A DNA stretch of 64,000 bases, taken from contig NZ_CP060497.1 of assembly GCF_014334135.1 (NCBI RefSeq), positions 3,038,001-3,102,000 of the forward strand. The letters are read 5' to 3'. The position numbers were made by a program, and so were the translations under genes. Position 1 is the stretch's first letter. Every line of letters begins with the position of its first letter. Source of the stretch: Olivibacter sp. SDN3 (GTDB lineage: Bacteria > Bacteroidota > Bacteroidia > Sphingobacteriales > Sphingobacteriaceae). The notes below the pieces were generated by a model that saw only the letters and a program-made list of their open reading frames with translations, did not search any database and was not told the origin of the DNA. Below, piece by piece: positions 1 through 7,811 of this stretch.

Positions 1-55
1 CATTGTTCCGGGTTGGCTGTTACCGTTAGCCAATGAAACGGGGAATCAGTTTAAA

Positions 56-817
56 ATGAAAAAAATGAACTCACTTAAGAACAAAGTGGCCCTGATTACG
101 GGCTCGGCAAGAGGCTTGGGGAAAGCCATTGCAGAACGTTATGCCGCACTGGGGGCTGACATTGTAATCAATTATTCCAGAGATAAGGCCTCAGCAGATG
201 AGGTCGTTTCGAACATTAAGGCAATGGGTGTCAAAGTAATGGCTGTGCAGGCAGACGTCAGCAAAGTGGCAGACATCGAAAAACTGTTCAATGAAGCCGA
301 AAATGCTTTCGGAAAAATTGATATCGTGGTGGCCAATGCGGGTATTGAACTGGTGAATTTACCCGTAACAGACTTCACGGAAAAACAATATGACCGTTTA
401 TTCTCCATCAATACGAAAGGTTCTTATTTCACGATGCAGGAAGCGGCACGCCATGTTTCGGACAACGGAAGGATTATTTACATTGCATCCTCAACAACTT
501 CGTTCCCGATCCCGGGAATGGCTTTGTATGGCGGTAGCAAAACAACGCCACGCTATTTGGTGGACGTCTTGTCAAAAGAAATCGGGCATAAAGGTATAAC
601 CGTAAATTCGATTATCCCCTATGCAGTGGACCACTCTGGTATCTTCACCGATCCCGACGCTTACCCTGAACTGAGAGCGCAGATCATCGATCTGTGTCCC
701 ATGAAACGTATGGCGGAAGTAGAGGACGTTGCTAATATCGCAGAGTTTTTTGCCAGCGATTTATCCTCATTTGTCAACGGACAACATCTATTGGTAAATG
801 GAGGGTCTACCTGTTAA
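56..817 (+). CDS. SDR family NAD(P)-dependent oxidoreductase
   Basis: Classical short-chain dehydrogenase/reductase of 253 residues, a usual length for the family. The cofactor motif TGxxxGxG is at residues 15-22, NAG at 94-96, the catalytic serine at about 145-146, and the YxxxK pair is Y158/K162. Family knowledge predicts a cytosolic NAD(P)H-dependent oxidoreductase of the FabG-like type; the substrate cannot be read from the sequence. The ATG at 56 is followed by a second ATG at 65 that gives the more typical short N-terminus. The same frame is open back to base 2, so an upstream start outside the window cannot be excluded. A hairpin terminator follows at 866-902. Confidence 0.9.
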   Translation: MKKMNSLKNKVALITGSARGLGKAIAERYAALGADIVINYSRDKASADEVVSNIKAMGVKVMAVQADVSKVADIEKLFNEAENAFGKIDIVVANAGIELVNLPVTDFTEKQYDRLFSINTKGSYFTMQEAARHVSDNGRIIYIASSTTSFPIPGMALYGGSKTTPRYLVDVLSKEIGHKGITVNSIIPYAVDHSGIFTDPDAYPELRAQIIDLCPMKRMAEVEDVANIAEFFASDLSSFVNGQHLLVNGGSTC

Positions 818-865
818 CATTAAACAGAAATTATCCAAGATAAAGACGGTAGGATACCTTGTTTC

Positions 866-902
866 AACATTACTCGCAGTTTGTTTGCTTGCGGGTAATG
901 TT
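866..902 (+). terminator. Hairpin terminator after the SDR gene
   Basis: A 13-bp stem with one mismatch (866-878 pairs with 890-902) around an 11-nt loop, followed by a short T/A stretch. It lies about 50 bp after the SDR stop codon. The U-tract is weak, so termination efficiency is uncertain. Confidence 0.55.
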
Positions 903-999
903 TAAAAACACTTTCTAATACCAGATATGCACAGATCAATTATCCCGGCGGATTTTTACCGGTAAAACAGTTGATAAAATTCAATCTGACAACAAAAAA

Positions 1000-1380
1000 A
1001 TGACCGTTATGATAAATGAAATGAAAAATCTTTTAAAACTTGAAGAAGTGGGGCAGTTTTTGCTTTCGATAATCTTATTTAACCAATTGCATTATGCCTG
1101 GTGGGTTTTTCCTGCCTATTTGTTATTGCCAGATCTATCCATGATAGGTTACTTGATCAATACTAAGGTCGGTGCCCGGTTCTATAATTTTTTCCATCAT
1201 AAACTGGTGGGAATAGCTATTTTTATTCTGGGATTTAGCCTCACGAACGAGATACTCATTTTAGCAGGTTTAATTCTATTCGGCCATTCATCAATGGATA
1301 GAATGTTTGGATATGGTCTTAAGCTGAATGACAATTTCAGACACACTCATTTAGGGTGGATTGGAAAAAGGAATACTTGA
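1000..1380 (+). CDS. DUF4260 family small membrane protein
   Basis: A 126-residue hydrophobic protein with about three membrane segments. It has the pattern I associate with DUF4260: a LLPDLSMIGYL-like stretch near residues 42-52, a YNFFHH stretch, a GHSSMDRMFGYGLK stretch near 93-106 and a C-terminal HTHLGWIG. The histidines and aspartates between the helices are conserved in the family, but no function is established. ATGs at 1009 and 1021 are alternative starts. The gene stands alone between the SDR gene and a convergent protease gene. Confidence 0.8.
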   Translation: MTVMINEMKNLLKLEEVGQFLLSIILFNQLHYAWWVFPAYLLLPDLSMIGYLINTKVGARFYNFFHHKLVGIAIFILGFSLTNEILILAGLILFGHSSMDRMFGYGLKLNDNFRHTHLGWIGKRNT

Positions 1381-1429
1381 CGGGTGCTCTTTTGTATGTA
1401 CGTGTCTGTGGGACGGAGCCATTCTTTCA

Positions 1430-2395
1430 CTAGTATTCCAATATATATATTTTTTTAGCATCAAAGTCCCAAACGGTTTTGTACAATGATAAAAATCGGT
1501 AACCGAATGTCATTAAATCAGGCTCCGGTATTTCCAGTTCTTTTCTGATGACTTTTATATTTTCGGCCTCTTCCTGCTCTATCCCTTTTAAATCAATTTT
1601 CAACTGCTCTCCGATAAGTACGTTCTTAACGGTCAATATGGTATCCCCAGCACCATCAACCCCTGACTGCGTGATAAGCCTCTCTGACGATAAAACTTTT
1701 TGAGTATTATCTGAGACTTGCAGCAGTCCGTTCTGACCAGTGTCAAATGCGCCCAAAATTTCGGTATTTCCGATCTTAAACTTGATCAAGGGATGATTGG
1801 GTAATCTTCGGGTATCGAAATCAATAATGGACAACACTTTTTCATTGGTCAGAAAATCTTTGTTTAGCTCACGTTGGGGGGTATTTTTGTAAAACGTTAC
1901 CTTTTTATGGATATAGTCTAATTTGAACGTATATCCCTCAAAGAATTTATAGCCAATATATCCTATGAAATCCGGAGTTATATTCTCCACGAAATTGTAA
2001 TTGGCACTGTGAATTTTTTCAAGGTTTTTGTATACGAGGCCATTATTGAAGGTGATTTTCTTGACCGTATCAATTGTACTTGCTTTATACGTCTGTCCAC
2101 TGCCAACTACGCCACTACCTGTTACTTTTTTTTCCGGGAAAGACAATACATTGTCATTCAGTGCAATAGAGTTACTGCTGCCGGTATCAAACATAAATTT
2201 GCCCGTTACGCCATTTACCGTACCCGATATGAACGGGTAGGCATTAACCAGTTTGATAGGGAAAACAACAGTATCGCCATGTAAAACCGGCAATGATTCA
2301 AAGGTTTGTGCATTGGTCTGCGGAATGTTGATAACCAAAAACATTCCCAACAAAATCGGGCCAAATATAAATTGGGCAAAAGTCTGAAATTTCAT
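1430..2395 (-). CDS. Exported retropepsin-like aspartic protease
   Basis: A 321-residue protein with an N-terminal signal peptide (cleavage predicted after about residue 29, in TNAQ). It has two DTG active-site triads, D70-T71-G72 and D218-T219-G220, each followed by small or polar residues, spaced as in a two-lobed single-chain clan AA protease. Bacteroidota carry many such predicted periplasmic or surface proteases; natural substrates are generally unknown. It is monocistronic, with no associated inhibitor or substrate gene recognised beside it. An inactive paralogue is less likely because both triads are intact. Confidence 0.8.
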   Translation of the reverse strand: MKFQTFAQFIFGPILLGMFLVINIPQTNAQTFESLPVLHGDTVVFPIKLVNAYPFISGTVNGVTGKFMFDTGSSNSIALNDNVLSFPEKKVTGSGVVGSGQTYKASTIDTVKKITFNNGLVYKNLEKIHSANYNFVENITPDFIGYIGYKFFEGYTFKLDYIHKKVTFYKNTPQRELNKDFLTNEKVLSIIDFDTRRLPNHPLIKFKIGNTEILGAFDTGQNGLLQVSDNTQKVLSSERLITQSGVDGAGDTILTVKNVLIGEQLKIDLKGIEQEEAENIKVIRKELEIPEPDLMTFGYRFLSLYKTVWDFDAKKIYILEY

Positions 2396-2771
2396 CTGTT
2401 TATTTTTTCGTTATGGCCGATGAACGCTCGATGGAAATAATCATTGCCCTGTGTGCCAATATTATTTTTATCTCGGTTTCATACGCGAATTTAAAAATAA
2501 AGTAATAGATTTTCGAAGTTTAATCGCAGAAACTGGGAGAAGAGCCTTTCAAAAAAATTGAACGAACCTGGGCTACAACACTATAATATTTACATGGCGA
2601 TATCCTATTACAAAAATTGGTCTCTACTTCTATCGATCCGAGATAAGGCTTTTTGCCATACATTTATGTCAAATGCCGCTGTCAAATTATGTCATTTGAC
2701 TTCGTTTTAGATCACTTTTCGTCGCAATTTTGCTTCATCAGAGATGTTTAATTATTTAAAAATGTAAAGAG
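2396..2771. other. Intergenic region upstream of protease and amidase genes
   Basis: A 376-bp divergent spacer between the protease (minus) and the amidase (plus). The only structure I see is a cluster of GTCAAAT boxes at 2664-2700, listed separately. No convincing open reading frame or RNA gene is visible. Confidence 0.6.
2664..2700. promoter_or_regulatory. Candidate operator: three GTCAAAT boxes at 13-bp spacing
   Basis: GTCAAAT occurs at 2668-2674 and 2681-2687, and its inverse ATTTGAC at 2694-2700. Start-to-start spacing is exactly 13 bp. The last two form a dyad with a 6-bp centre. TTATGTCA also repeats at 2664 and 2688. The cluster lies 72-108 bp upstream of the amidase start, where an activator or repressor could act. 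The cognate regulator is unknown; the Crp/Fnr protein encoded beyond the amidase is a candidate by position only. Confidence 0.4.
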
Positions 2772-4199
2772 ATGAAGACAAATCACACTACAGCAGGCGG
2801 GCTCCACTACGAGGAGGCCATCACATTGGCAAAGCTGATCCGCGACAAAGAAATCTCCTCCACAGAGGCGGTTCAGGCACATCTGGATCGTATCGCCACA
2901 GTCAATCCGCAGATCAATGCAATGGTTACCATCGTAGGAGAAAAAGCATTGGACGCAGCTAAAAAAGCAGATGCTGCCCTTGCCAATGGTGAAATGGTCG
3001 GCCCTTTGCACGGTGTCCCGTTCACCGTCAAAGACTCTATAGACACGGCAGACGTGCTTACACAAAGAGGCTCGCCCATATTCAAAGGGAGGATACCGAA
3101 TGCAGATGCCACCGCTGTTGCCCGTATGAAACAAGCCGGCGCTATTTTATTAGGTAAGACCAATCTTCCGGAATTTTCCTATTGGATTGAAAGTGAGAAC
3201 CTGCTTACCGGTCGCTCCAAAAACCCTTGGGATCTTACCCGGACGCCGGGTGGATCCAGCGGTGGTGAGTCGGCTGCCATAGCTGCCGGACTATCGCCGA
3301 TAGGCTTGGGCACAGACTTGGCTATTTCCGTGCGAGGCCCTGCCGCACAGACCGGCATCGTATCGCTGAAAGCTACCCACGGAAGAGTGCCGATGACCGG
3401 TATCTGGCCTCGTGCACCACGCCGTTTCTGGCACGTAGGGCCTATGGCGCGTAGCATTCAAGATCTGGAACTGTCTTTTGGTATCTTGGCAGGTGCCGAT
3501 GGAAAAGACGGATTTAGCAGTGCGCTGGGAGATGTACAAACTAAGCAGCCAAAAGATATTAAAACGTTGAAAATAGGTTGGTTGGTAGCACCGGGTTTTG
3601 GGCCTGTCGATGCGCAAGTGGCACAGACGGTTGAAGACGCTGCCAATGCCTTAGCAGCTCTAGGGGCAAGCGTGGAAGCCGTCCACATCCCCGCCTTGGA
3701 ACAAGATTTTGCACTGGAGGTATTTAACAAGCTACATATTATGGAGATGAAGCCTGCGTTTCGAGAGGCTGTGAAGGGCAGGCCGGAAAACGAGATCTAC
3801 AAGATGGCGCACACCATGCTTTCGATACCGGAGACTTCTTACCAAGCATATATCGATGCTGAACAAGCTGCTGAGCGCCTCAAAGATGGCTTTGCAGCTT
3901 ATTTTCAACAATATGATGCGCTGATAACACCGGTATTACCTATTCCCGCACATAAACACGGAGTGGAAACCTTTGTGATCGATGGGCAGACGGTAGATGC
4001 TACTTATCTGCAAGGAGCTACTGTACCGCTCAACGTTACGGGACTGCCTGGCATTGCGATGCGCTTTGGTACCAGTGCAGAGGGCTTGCCAATCAACGTG
4101 CAGATTGTAGGGAAATGGTTAGATGAGTACACCATCTTACAAGTCGCAGCGGCATTGGAAAGTGTGAGTCCTGTGCGCAGTTGGCATCCGGAGATTTAA
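2772..4199 (+). CDS. Amidase-signature family hydrolase
   Basis: A 475-residue amidase-signature enzyme that hydrolyses C-N bonds of carboxamides; the substrate is unknown. By alignment to the family pattern the Ser-cisSer-Lys triad is K87 (in FTVKDS), S162 (first serine of the GGSSGG loop) and S186. The residues before the nucleophile, normally GG, are A184-I185 here, giving the local sequence GTDLAISVRGP; the oxyanion loop therefore differs from the textbook motif. No signal peptide is visible, so it is probably cytosolic. It is convergent with a Crp/Fnr regulator and shares a bidirectional terminator with it. Confidence 0.85.
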   Translation: MKTNHTTAGGLHYEEAITLAKLIRDKEISSTEAVQAHLDRIATVNPQINAMVTIVGEKALDAAKKADAALANGEMVGPLHGVPFTVKDSIDTADVLTQRGSPIFKGRIPNADATAVARMKQAGAILLGKTNLPEFSYWIESENLLTGRSKNPWDLTRTPGGSSGGESAAIAAGLSPIGLGTDLAISVRGPAAQTGIVSLKATHGRVPMTGIWPRAPRRFWHVGPMARSIQDLELSFGILAGADGKDGFSSALGDVQTKQPKDIKTLKIGWLVAPGFGPVDAQVAQTVEDAANALAALGASVEAVHIPALEQDFALEVFNKLHIMEMKPAFREAVKGRPENEIYKMAHTMLSIPETSYQAYIDAEQAAERLKDGFAAYFQQYDALITPVLPIPAHKHGVETFVIDGQTVDATYLQGATVPLNVTGLPGIAMRFGTSAEGLPINVQIVGKWLDEYTILQVAAALESVSPVRSWHPEI

Positions 4200-4212
4200 A
4201 AGGTGAAATATA

Positions 4213-4240
4213 AAAGGCTAGGGGATCTTTCCTAGCCTTT
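4213..4240. terminator. Bidirectional terminator between amidase and Crp/Fnr genes
   Basis: A perfect 10-bp stem, AAAGGCTAGG at 4213-4222 and CCTAGCCTTT at 4231-4240, around an 8-nt loop. It is positioned to stop both convergent genes, and its right arm includes the stop codon of the minus-strand regulator. Confidence 0.75.
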
Positions 4241-4840
4241 CTTGCTCGGCTTGACAAGTTCCTTGCGCACGCGGCTAAGTGTTTCTCGGGAGATTCCGAG
4301 GTAAGATGCCACCATATGCAAGGGAACTTTATCGAAAACCAAAGGGTATTTTTTTTGAAAGTCGAGGTATTTTTCTTCCGGCGTTTGGCTGATAAGTGTG
4401 TATACCCGCTCTTGTGTTGCCTCAAAAGCACGTAACACCAATTGCTCGTAAAATCTCTTGAAGGCAGGTATTTCTTCTTGTAACTGCATCCAGTCTTTTT
4501 TACTCCATGCGATGATCTTGGTAGCCGCCAAGGCTTCTATATTATACTGTGACGGCCGATCTGCATTAAAGCTTTCTAGATCGGTCATCCACCAGTTTTC
4601 GATCCCGAAGCGTACAGTATGGTCTGCGCCTTTCCCATCGTACCGAAACAAGCGGCAGCAACCTTCGGAGATAAATACCATCTTTCTCCAAACCTCACCA
4701 TCGTGGAGTATAGATTGCCATTTACGTAGTGTCTTGGTCGTCGCCGCACTTATAATAGCTGACAACTCCTTGTCAGATACGGGAATGTTCTCTTTTAAAT
4801 AATTTATAAATACATCAAATAGTTTGCTACTTTCTTCCAT
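4232..4840 (-). CDS. Crp/Fnr family transcriptional regulator
   Basis: A 202-residue protein with an N-terminal cyclic-nucleotide-binding-like beta-roll (about 20-120), a long dimerisation helix and a C-terminal HTH_Crp domain whose recognition region reads MVASYLGISRETLSRVRKEL. Length and layout match the many Crp/Fnr-like regulators of Bacteroidota that often lack the phosphate-binding residues needed for cAMP. I see no clear cAMP-binding GExx...RxA cassette, so the ligand is unknown. It is convergent with the amidase, and a degenerate paralogue lies immediately upstream at 4861-5109. Confidence 0.85.
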   Translation of the reverse strand: MEESSKLFDVFINYLKENIPVSDKELSAIISAATTKTLRKWQSILHDGEVWRKMVFISEGCCRLFRYDGKGADHTVRFGIENWWMTDLESFNADRPSQYNIEALAATKIIAWSKKDWMQLQEEIPAFKRFYEQLVLRAFEATQERVYTLISQTPEEKYLDFQKKYPLVFDKVPLHMVASYLGISRETLSRVRKELVKPSKKG

Positions 4841-4860
4841 CTATGATTAAATATTATAGT

Positions 4861-5109
4861 TTATTCTCTGGCAAGTTCTTTACGAGTGCGGCTAAGACTT
4901 TCGATCATAATCCCCATGTAGGATGCCAAATGATAATTTTTGATATGCTGCTCTATATCGGGATAGTTTTTTATAAATTGCAGATATCGCTCTTTGGTGG
5001 ACATTGCGAGATAGGATAATATCCTTCTTTGAAAATTAGAGAAAAACCGCTCTATTTTAATCCTGAAATTCTGTTCTACTTGGATAAAGTTCCAATTGAT
5101 CAAGTACAA
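4861..5109 (-). pseudogene. Remnant of a second Crp/Fnr-type regulator (C-terminal part only)
   Basis: About 82 residues that correspond only to the C-terminal helix and HTH of a Crp/Fnr regulator. Recognisable segments are NFRIKIERFF, KERYLQFIKNYPD and the HTH stretch YHLASYMGIMIESLSRTRKEL. The N-terminal ligand-binding domain is missing. The only start at 5109 is TTG, and the frame stays open upstream into unrelated sequence at the end of the methyltransferase gene, which suggests a deletion joint near 5100. A functional short DNA-binding protein is possible but less likely. Confidence 0.65.
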
Positions 5110-5174
5110 ATCCGTAAGTAAAAAACTAAGATGTTTACCGGCTTTCGGTCTCCACTCAAGACTTTCCAGACTAT

Positions 5175-5708
5175 TTAATCAATCGTCCACAGGTAAACCG
5201 TGTCGTTGCCGACTTTTACCGTTTTTTCCGCTTCCCAATCGCCCATATCGAAATCATGCGATACGATGCGGCTGCCGGGTTTCAGCTCCTTTAGCAACTT
5301 CGACCGCAGTTTCATGTTTACCGACGGTAGAAGATACATGGTTACAACATCCGCCTTACTGAAGTCAAATTCGAACAGATTACCTTCAACAAATTTCACT
5401 TTATCTGTCACTCCCGCTTTTTCTGCGTTTTCATTAGCTTCCCTGATACGTTGGGGATTGAGGTCCACTCCGACACCCGTGACGCCGAATTTCTTGGCGG
5501 CAGTGACAATGATCCTTCCGTCGCCACAGCCCAAATCATAGACGACATCATCGGGCTTAATATTCGCAAGCTCCAGCATTTTTTCCACTGTCTGCTGATT
5601 GGTAGGGACGTAGGGAACATCCAATTGAGGCTCTTGGGCATATGCAACTGTGCAAGCTCCAACAAATAAAGCAACTAACAAATTTTTAACTGTTTTCATT
5701 GTGTTCAT
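5175..5708 (-). CDS. SAM-dependent class I methyltransferase with signal peptide
   Basis: A 177-residue class I methyltransferase. Motif I is DLGCGDG at residues 58-64, the acidic residue of motif II is D82 in VDLNP, and a post-motif LFEFDFSKADVVTMY and C-terminal GSRIVSHDFDMGDW follow. The N-terminus looks like a signal peptide with a cleavage site near residues 22-25 (VAYAQ). The same arrangement occurs in relatives I recall, so it is probably not an annotation error. Where it would obtain SAM outside the cytoplasm is unclear. ATG codons at 5708 and 5699 are both possible starts. The target is unknown. Confidence 0.8.
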   Translation of the reverse strand: MNTMKTVKNLLVALFVGACTVAYAQEPQLDVPYVPTNQQTVEKMLELANIKPDDVVYDLGCGDGRIIVTAAKKFGVTGVGVDLNPQRIREANENAEKAGVTDKVKFVEGNLFEFDFSKADVVTMYLLPSVNMKLRSKLLKELKPGSRIVSHDFDMGDWEAEKTVKVGNDTVYLWTID

Positions 5709-6221
5709 TTTTGAGTGTTATACAAAGCATTAGTTAATTTTAAAAATTTGTTTACGTGCATATTGCCAGGTATAAATCCAAGAACATATGACGACGTAAG
5801 TATATCTTATGTATTGCTATCAACAATAAATATATCTTAATCATTCCGAAAGCAAGGCCACTCGAAAAGCAATAATTTCCCAACGATTATCAGGTGTTAT
5901 TCGACTTCAGAATTAACAAAAAATAAGCAGCCGGTTATCCCGATATAAATCCTCCAAAGCCACCACCTGATATAACTCAACAAAAAGCAGCCCGAAATAG
6001 TTTCGCAAAAGATTAAGATGGAGTTGCTATATTTCACTGGAGACTCTTGTTTTACAAAAAACAAAAAATATTGCTATCCTTGCGTTTAAGAAAGCATCCG
6101 TGTAATCGATCTTCCATTGTTGGTTTTTCGAATCCAATGAATCCTTTATTGGTTGTGCCTTGTGTATTAATTGTTTACAGGGCGTCTATTCGGATCCTGG
6201 AAATAACAATAAATTTTCAGC
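5709..6221. other. Intergenic region, no gene recognised
   Basis: A 513-bp AT-rich spacer between the DUF6266 pair and the methyltransferase gene. A 91-codon frame at 6047-6322 on the plus strand has no recognisable similarity and overlaps the DUF6266 gene in antisense, so it is not called. No strong hairpin or promoter consensus was found. Confidence 0.5.
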
Positions 6222-6788
6222 TTACGCCCGTGGCTCAAAATAGCCTAGGTAACAGCTTTTGGAATATTGGGTTCCCTTTTTATTGTGCGCATAGAGATAG
6301 GCGTAGAAACCATGCTGTTTAAATGGAGGGGGTATTTTTACTTCGATATGTCCATCTTTTCTATAGCAGGTCTGATCGTTCCGGGCGCCAAATCCCATTT
6401 CTGGGTTGATGAGCACTAAAGCCAACTCATCGCCATCTTTTGCCATCGGATGTGTGAGATTCCCGTAGAAAACTTCCAATTGTTCGGTGGAACGGGCAAC
6501 ATCATCGATAGGCGGTAGAGGTAGGGTACCCATACTGATCATCACCTTTTCCGGTACAATATGCTGATCGGGATAGTCACCGGTAATGGCATCCTGTATC
6601 ACCTTCCGCAGGGCCTGGCCGAAGGCCTTGGTTTTTTTACCATCCCCATAGTTTTTCCAGGTGTCATTGATAATAGGGCGTAGCGGATTAAGAAAAGCCA
6701 TCGCTAAACGCATTTTCTGCTGGGTCGCCAATCGTCCGTAGGGCGCTTTTTTGGATTTCTTTTTGTTTCTGTCGTAGAAAAACTCCAT
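6222..6788 (-). CDS. DUF6266 family protein (second of tandem pair)
   Basis: A 188-residue protein resembling the C-terminal two thirds of DUF6266 proteins, with an N-terminal segment on residues being added to large plans (RLATQQKMRLAMAFLNPLRP) and a C-terminal beta-rich part ending GYFEPRA. The ATG at 6788 is chosen because it sits 13 bp after the stop of the preceding DUF6266 gene; a longer frame to 6929 would overlap that gene. No signal peptide or enzymatic motif is visible. DUF6266 is a Bacteroidota family of unknown function, often present in several copies per genome. Confidence 0.75.
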   Translation of the reverse strand: MEFFYDRNKKKSKKAPYGRLATQQKMRLAMAFLNPLRPIINDTWKNYGDGKKTKAFGQALRKVIQDAITGDYPDQHIVPEKVMISMGTLPLPPIDDVARSTEQLEVFYGNLTHPMAKDGDELALVLINPEMGFGARNDQTCYRKDGHIEVKIPPPFKQHGFYAYLYAHNKKGTQYSKSCYLGYFEPRA

Positions 6789-6801
6789 TTGTATATGTAA
6801 A

Positions 6802-7446
6802 TTAATCCTTGGTTGTCGGGAGATAAACCGTAGATGATACCCTTTTCCGTTGGTTATCACTGAAGAAAAGCCAGATATGTGCCGATTGGAACTCTTCTTG
6901 GGAGACATCGGGTATTTGTGCCTCACCATGATGGCGTCTCACCAAATTTTCGGGACTCTTAAAAAAATTAGCATTAGCGAAATAGCAGAGCATATGGGCC
7001 TCATCGTCTAATGCACCGCTAATGCCGTAAGTTTTCGGATCCCAAGAGACTCGAATACTATTTTCTACCCATTCCGCATTTTCTGCCCCTGCACTGAATA
7101 ATGATCCGTGGCTCAGTCGGAGAGCAGCGTAGTTGAGCGCTGGCTCTCCTGTCTCATCCTGGATAAAGGCATGTTCGTAATTGTATTGGAAAGCAATATT
7201 ACGGGCGGTGGCTTTGCTTAGAAAAGCCTGAAAACCGATTTTTAGCACAGGAGTGATGAACGATAAAAAACTGTTCAATAGTTGGAACTTCTGCTGTTGA
7301 AATTGTTGTTCTACACTTGGTTTCCCCTTGTTTTTGTATGAACGGGGCAACCCTTTGATGTAATCGATCTTTTTCCATCCGCTGCCGATAACACTTCCTG
7401 TCTTCCCCCGGAAAGGACCGTTTGCTCCTTTGTTAAGAATTCCCAT
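6802..7446 (-). CDS. DUF6266 family protein (first of tandem pair)
   Basis: A 214-residue protein with the characteristic DUF6266 N-terminus: a short glycine-rich start, GPFRGKTGSVIGSGWKKIDYI at about residues 10-30, then PRSYKNKGKPSVEQQFQQQKF and a hydrophobic helix. The rest is predicted beta-rich. It is the upstream member of a two-gene unit with the DUF6266 gene at 6222-6788; the two are diverged duplicates. The start ATG at 7446 has a purine-poor upstream region typical of Bacteroidota. The long upstream spacer carries a striking repeat array at 7583-7670. Function unknown. Confidence 0.8.
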   Translation of the reverse strand: MGILNKGANGPFRGKTGSVIGSGWKKIDYIKGLPRSYKNKGKPSVEQQFQQQKFQLLNSFLSFITPVLKIGFQAFLSKATARNIAFQYNYEHAFIQDETGEPALNYAALRLSHGSLFSAGAENAEWVENSIRVSWDPKTYGISGALDDEAHMLCYFANANFFKSPENLVRRHHGEAQIPDVSQEEFQSAHIWLFFSDNQRKRVSSTVYLPTTKD

Positions 7447-7582
7447 AATTTAAGTTTGGTTTTTTTATTTCCTGTCGATTCCCCTCACCTGCAATTATAG
7501 GTAAAATAAGCCTATTTTATAGATAAAAACAAAAATAAAGTAATAAAAAAAGTATAAAGAAGGTATAATAAAAGTCAAATTT

Positions 7583-7670
7583 ATCGTTTTTTAACCGTTT
7601 ATTCACCGTAAATTGACCGTAAAATATACGGTCAATTTACGGTGAATAAACGATAAATTTATGGTCAATA
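7583..7670. repeat. Eight phased 11-bp units forming a dyad array
   Basis: Units start at 7583, 7594, 7605 and 7616 in one orientation (core A(C/T)CGT(T/A)) and at 7627, 7638, 7649 and 7660 in the opposite orientation (core TA(C/T)GGT or AACGAT). All are in perfect 11-bp phase across the centre. The middle is a perfect 26-bp inverted repeat (7596-7621 with 7627-7652) around a 5-nt spacer, and AAATTTATCG at 7577-7586 is mirrored at 7651-7660. Same-face half-sites suggest cooperative protein binding. It lies 137 bp upstream of the DUF6266 start on the minus strand. Confidence 0.8.
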
Positions 7671-7811
7671 TGAGAATGTTTATAGGTTCATTATAAAATC
7701 TTATTACTTTTATTCTAGTATTCTTATTGAAAATTATGATAGCTCTTCTTCAACTTTTGTTTTGAAGGAAAATAGTATATAGCCGTAGTTGGAAATGGAA
7801 GCGAAAGGGAC

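Noticed and set aside
6047-6322. 91-codon frame on the plus strand in the spacer before the DUF6266 pair
   Set aside because: No recognisable similarity; its 3' part is antisense to the DUF6266 gene and the composition looks random.
7583-7670. CRISPR-like short array
   Set aside because: Units are 11 bp with no spacers and reverse polarity at the centre; no cas gene is nearby. It fits an operator-like dyad better.
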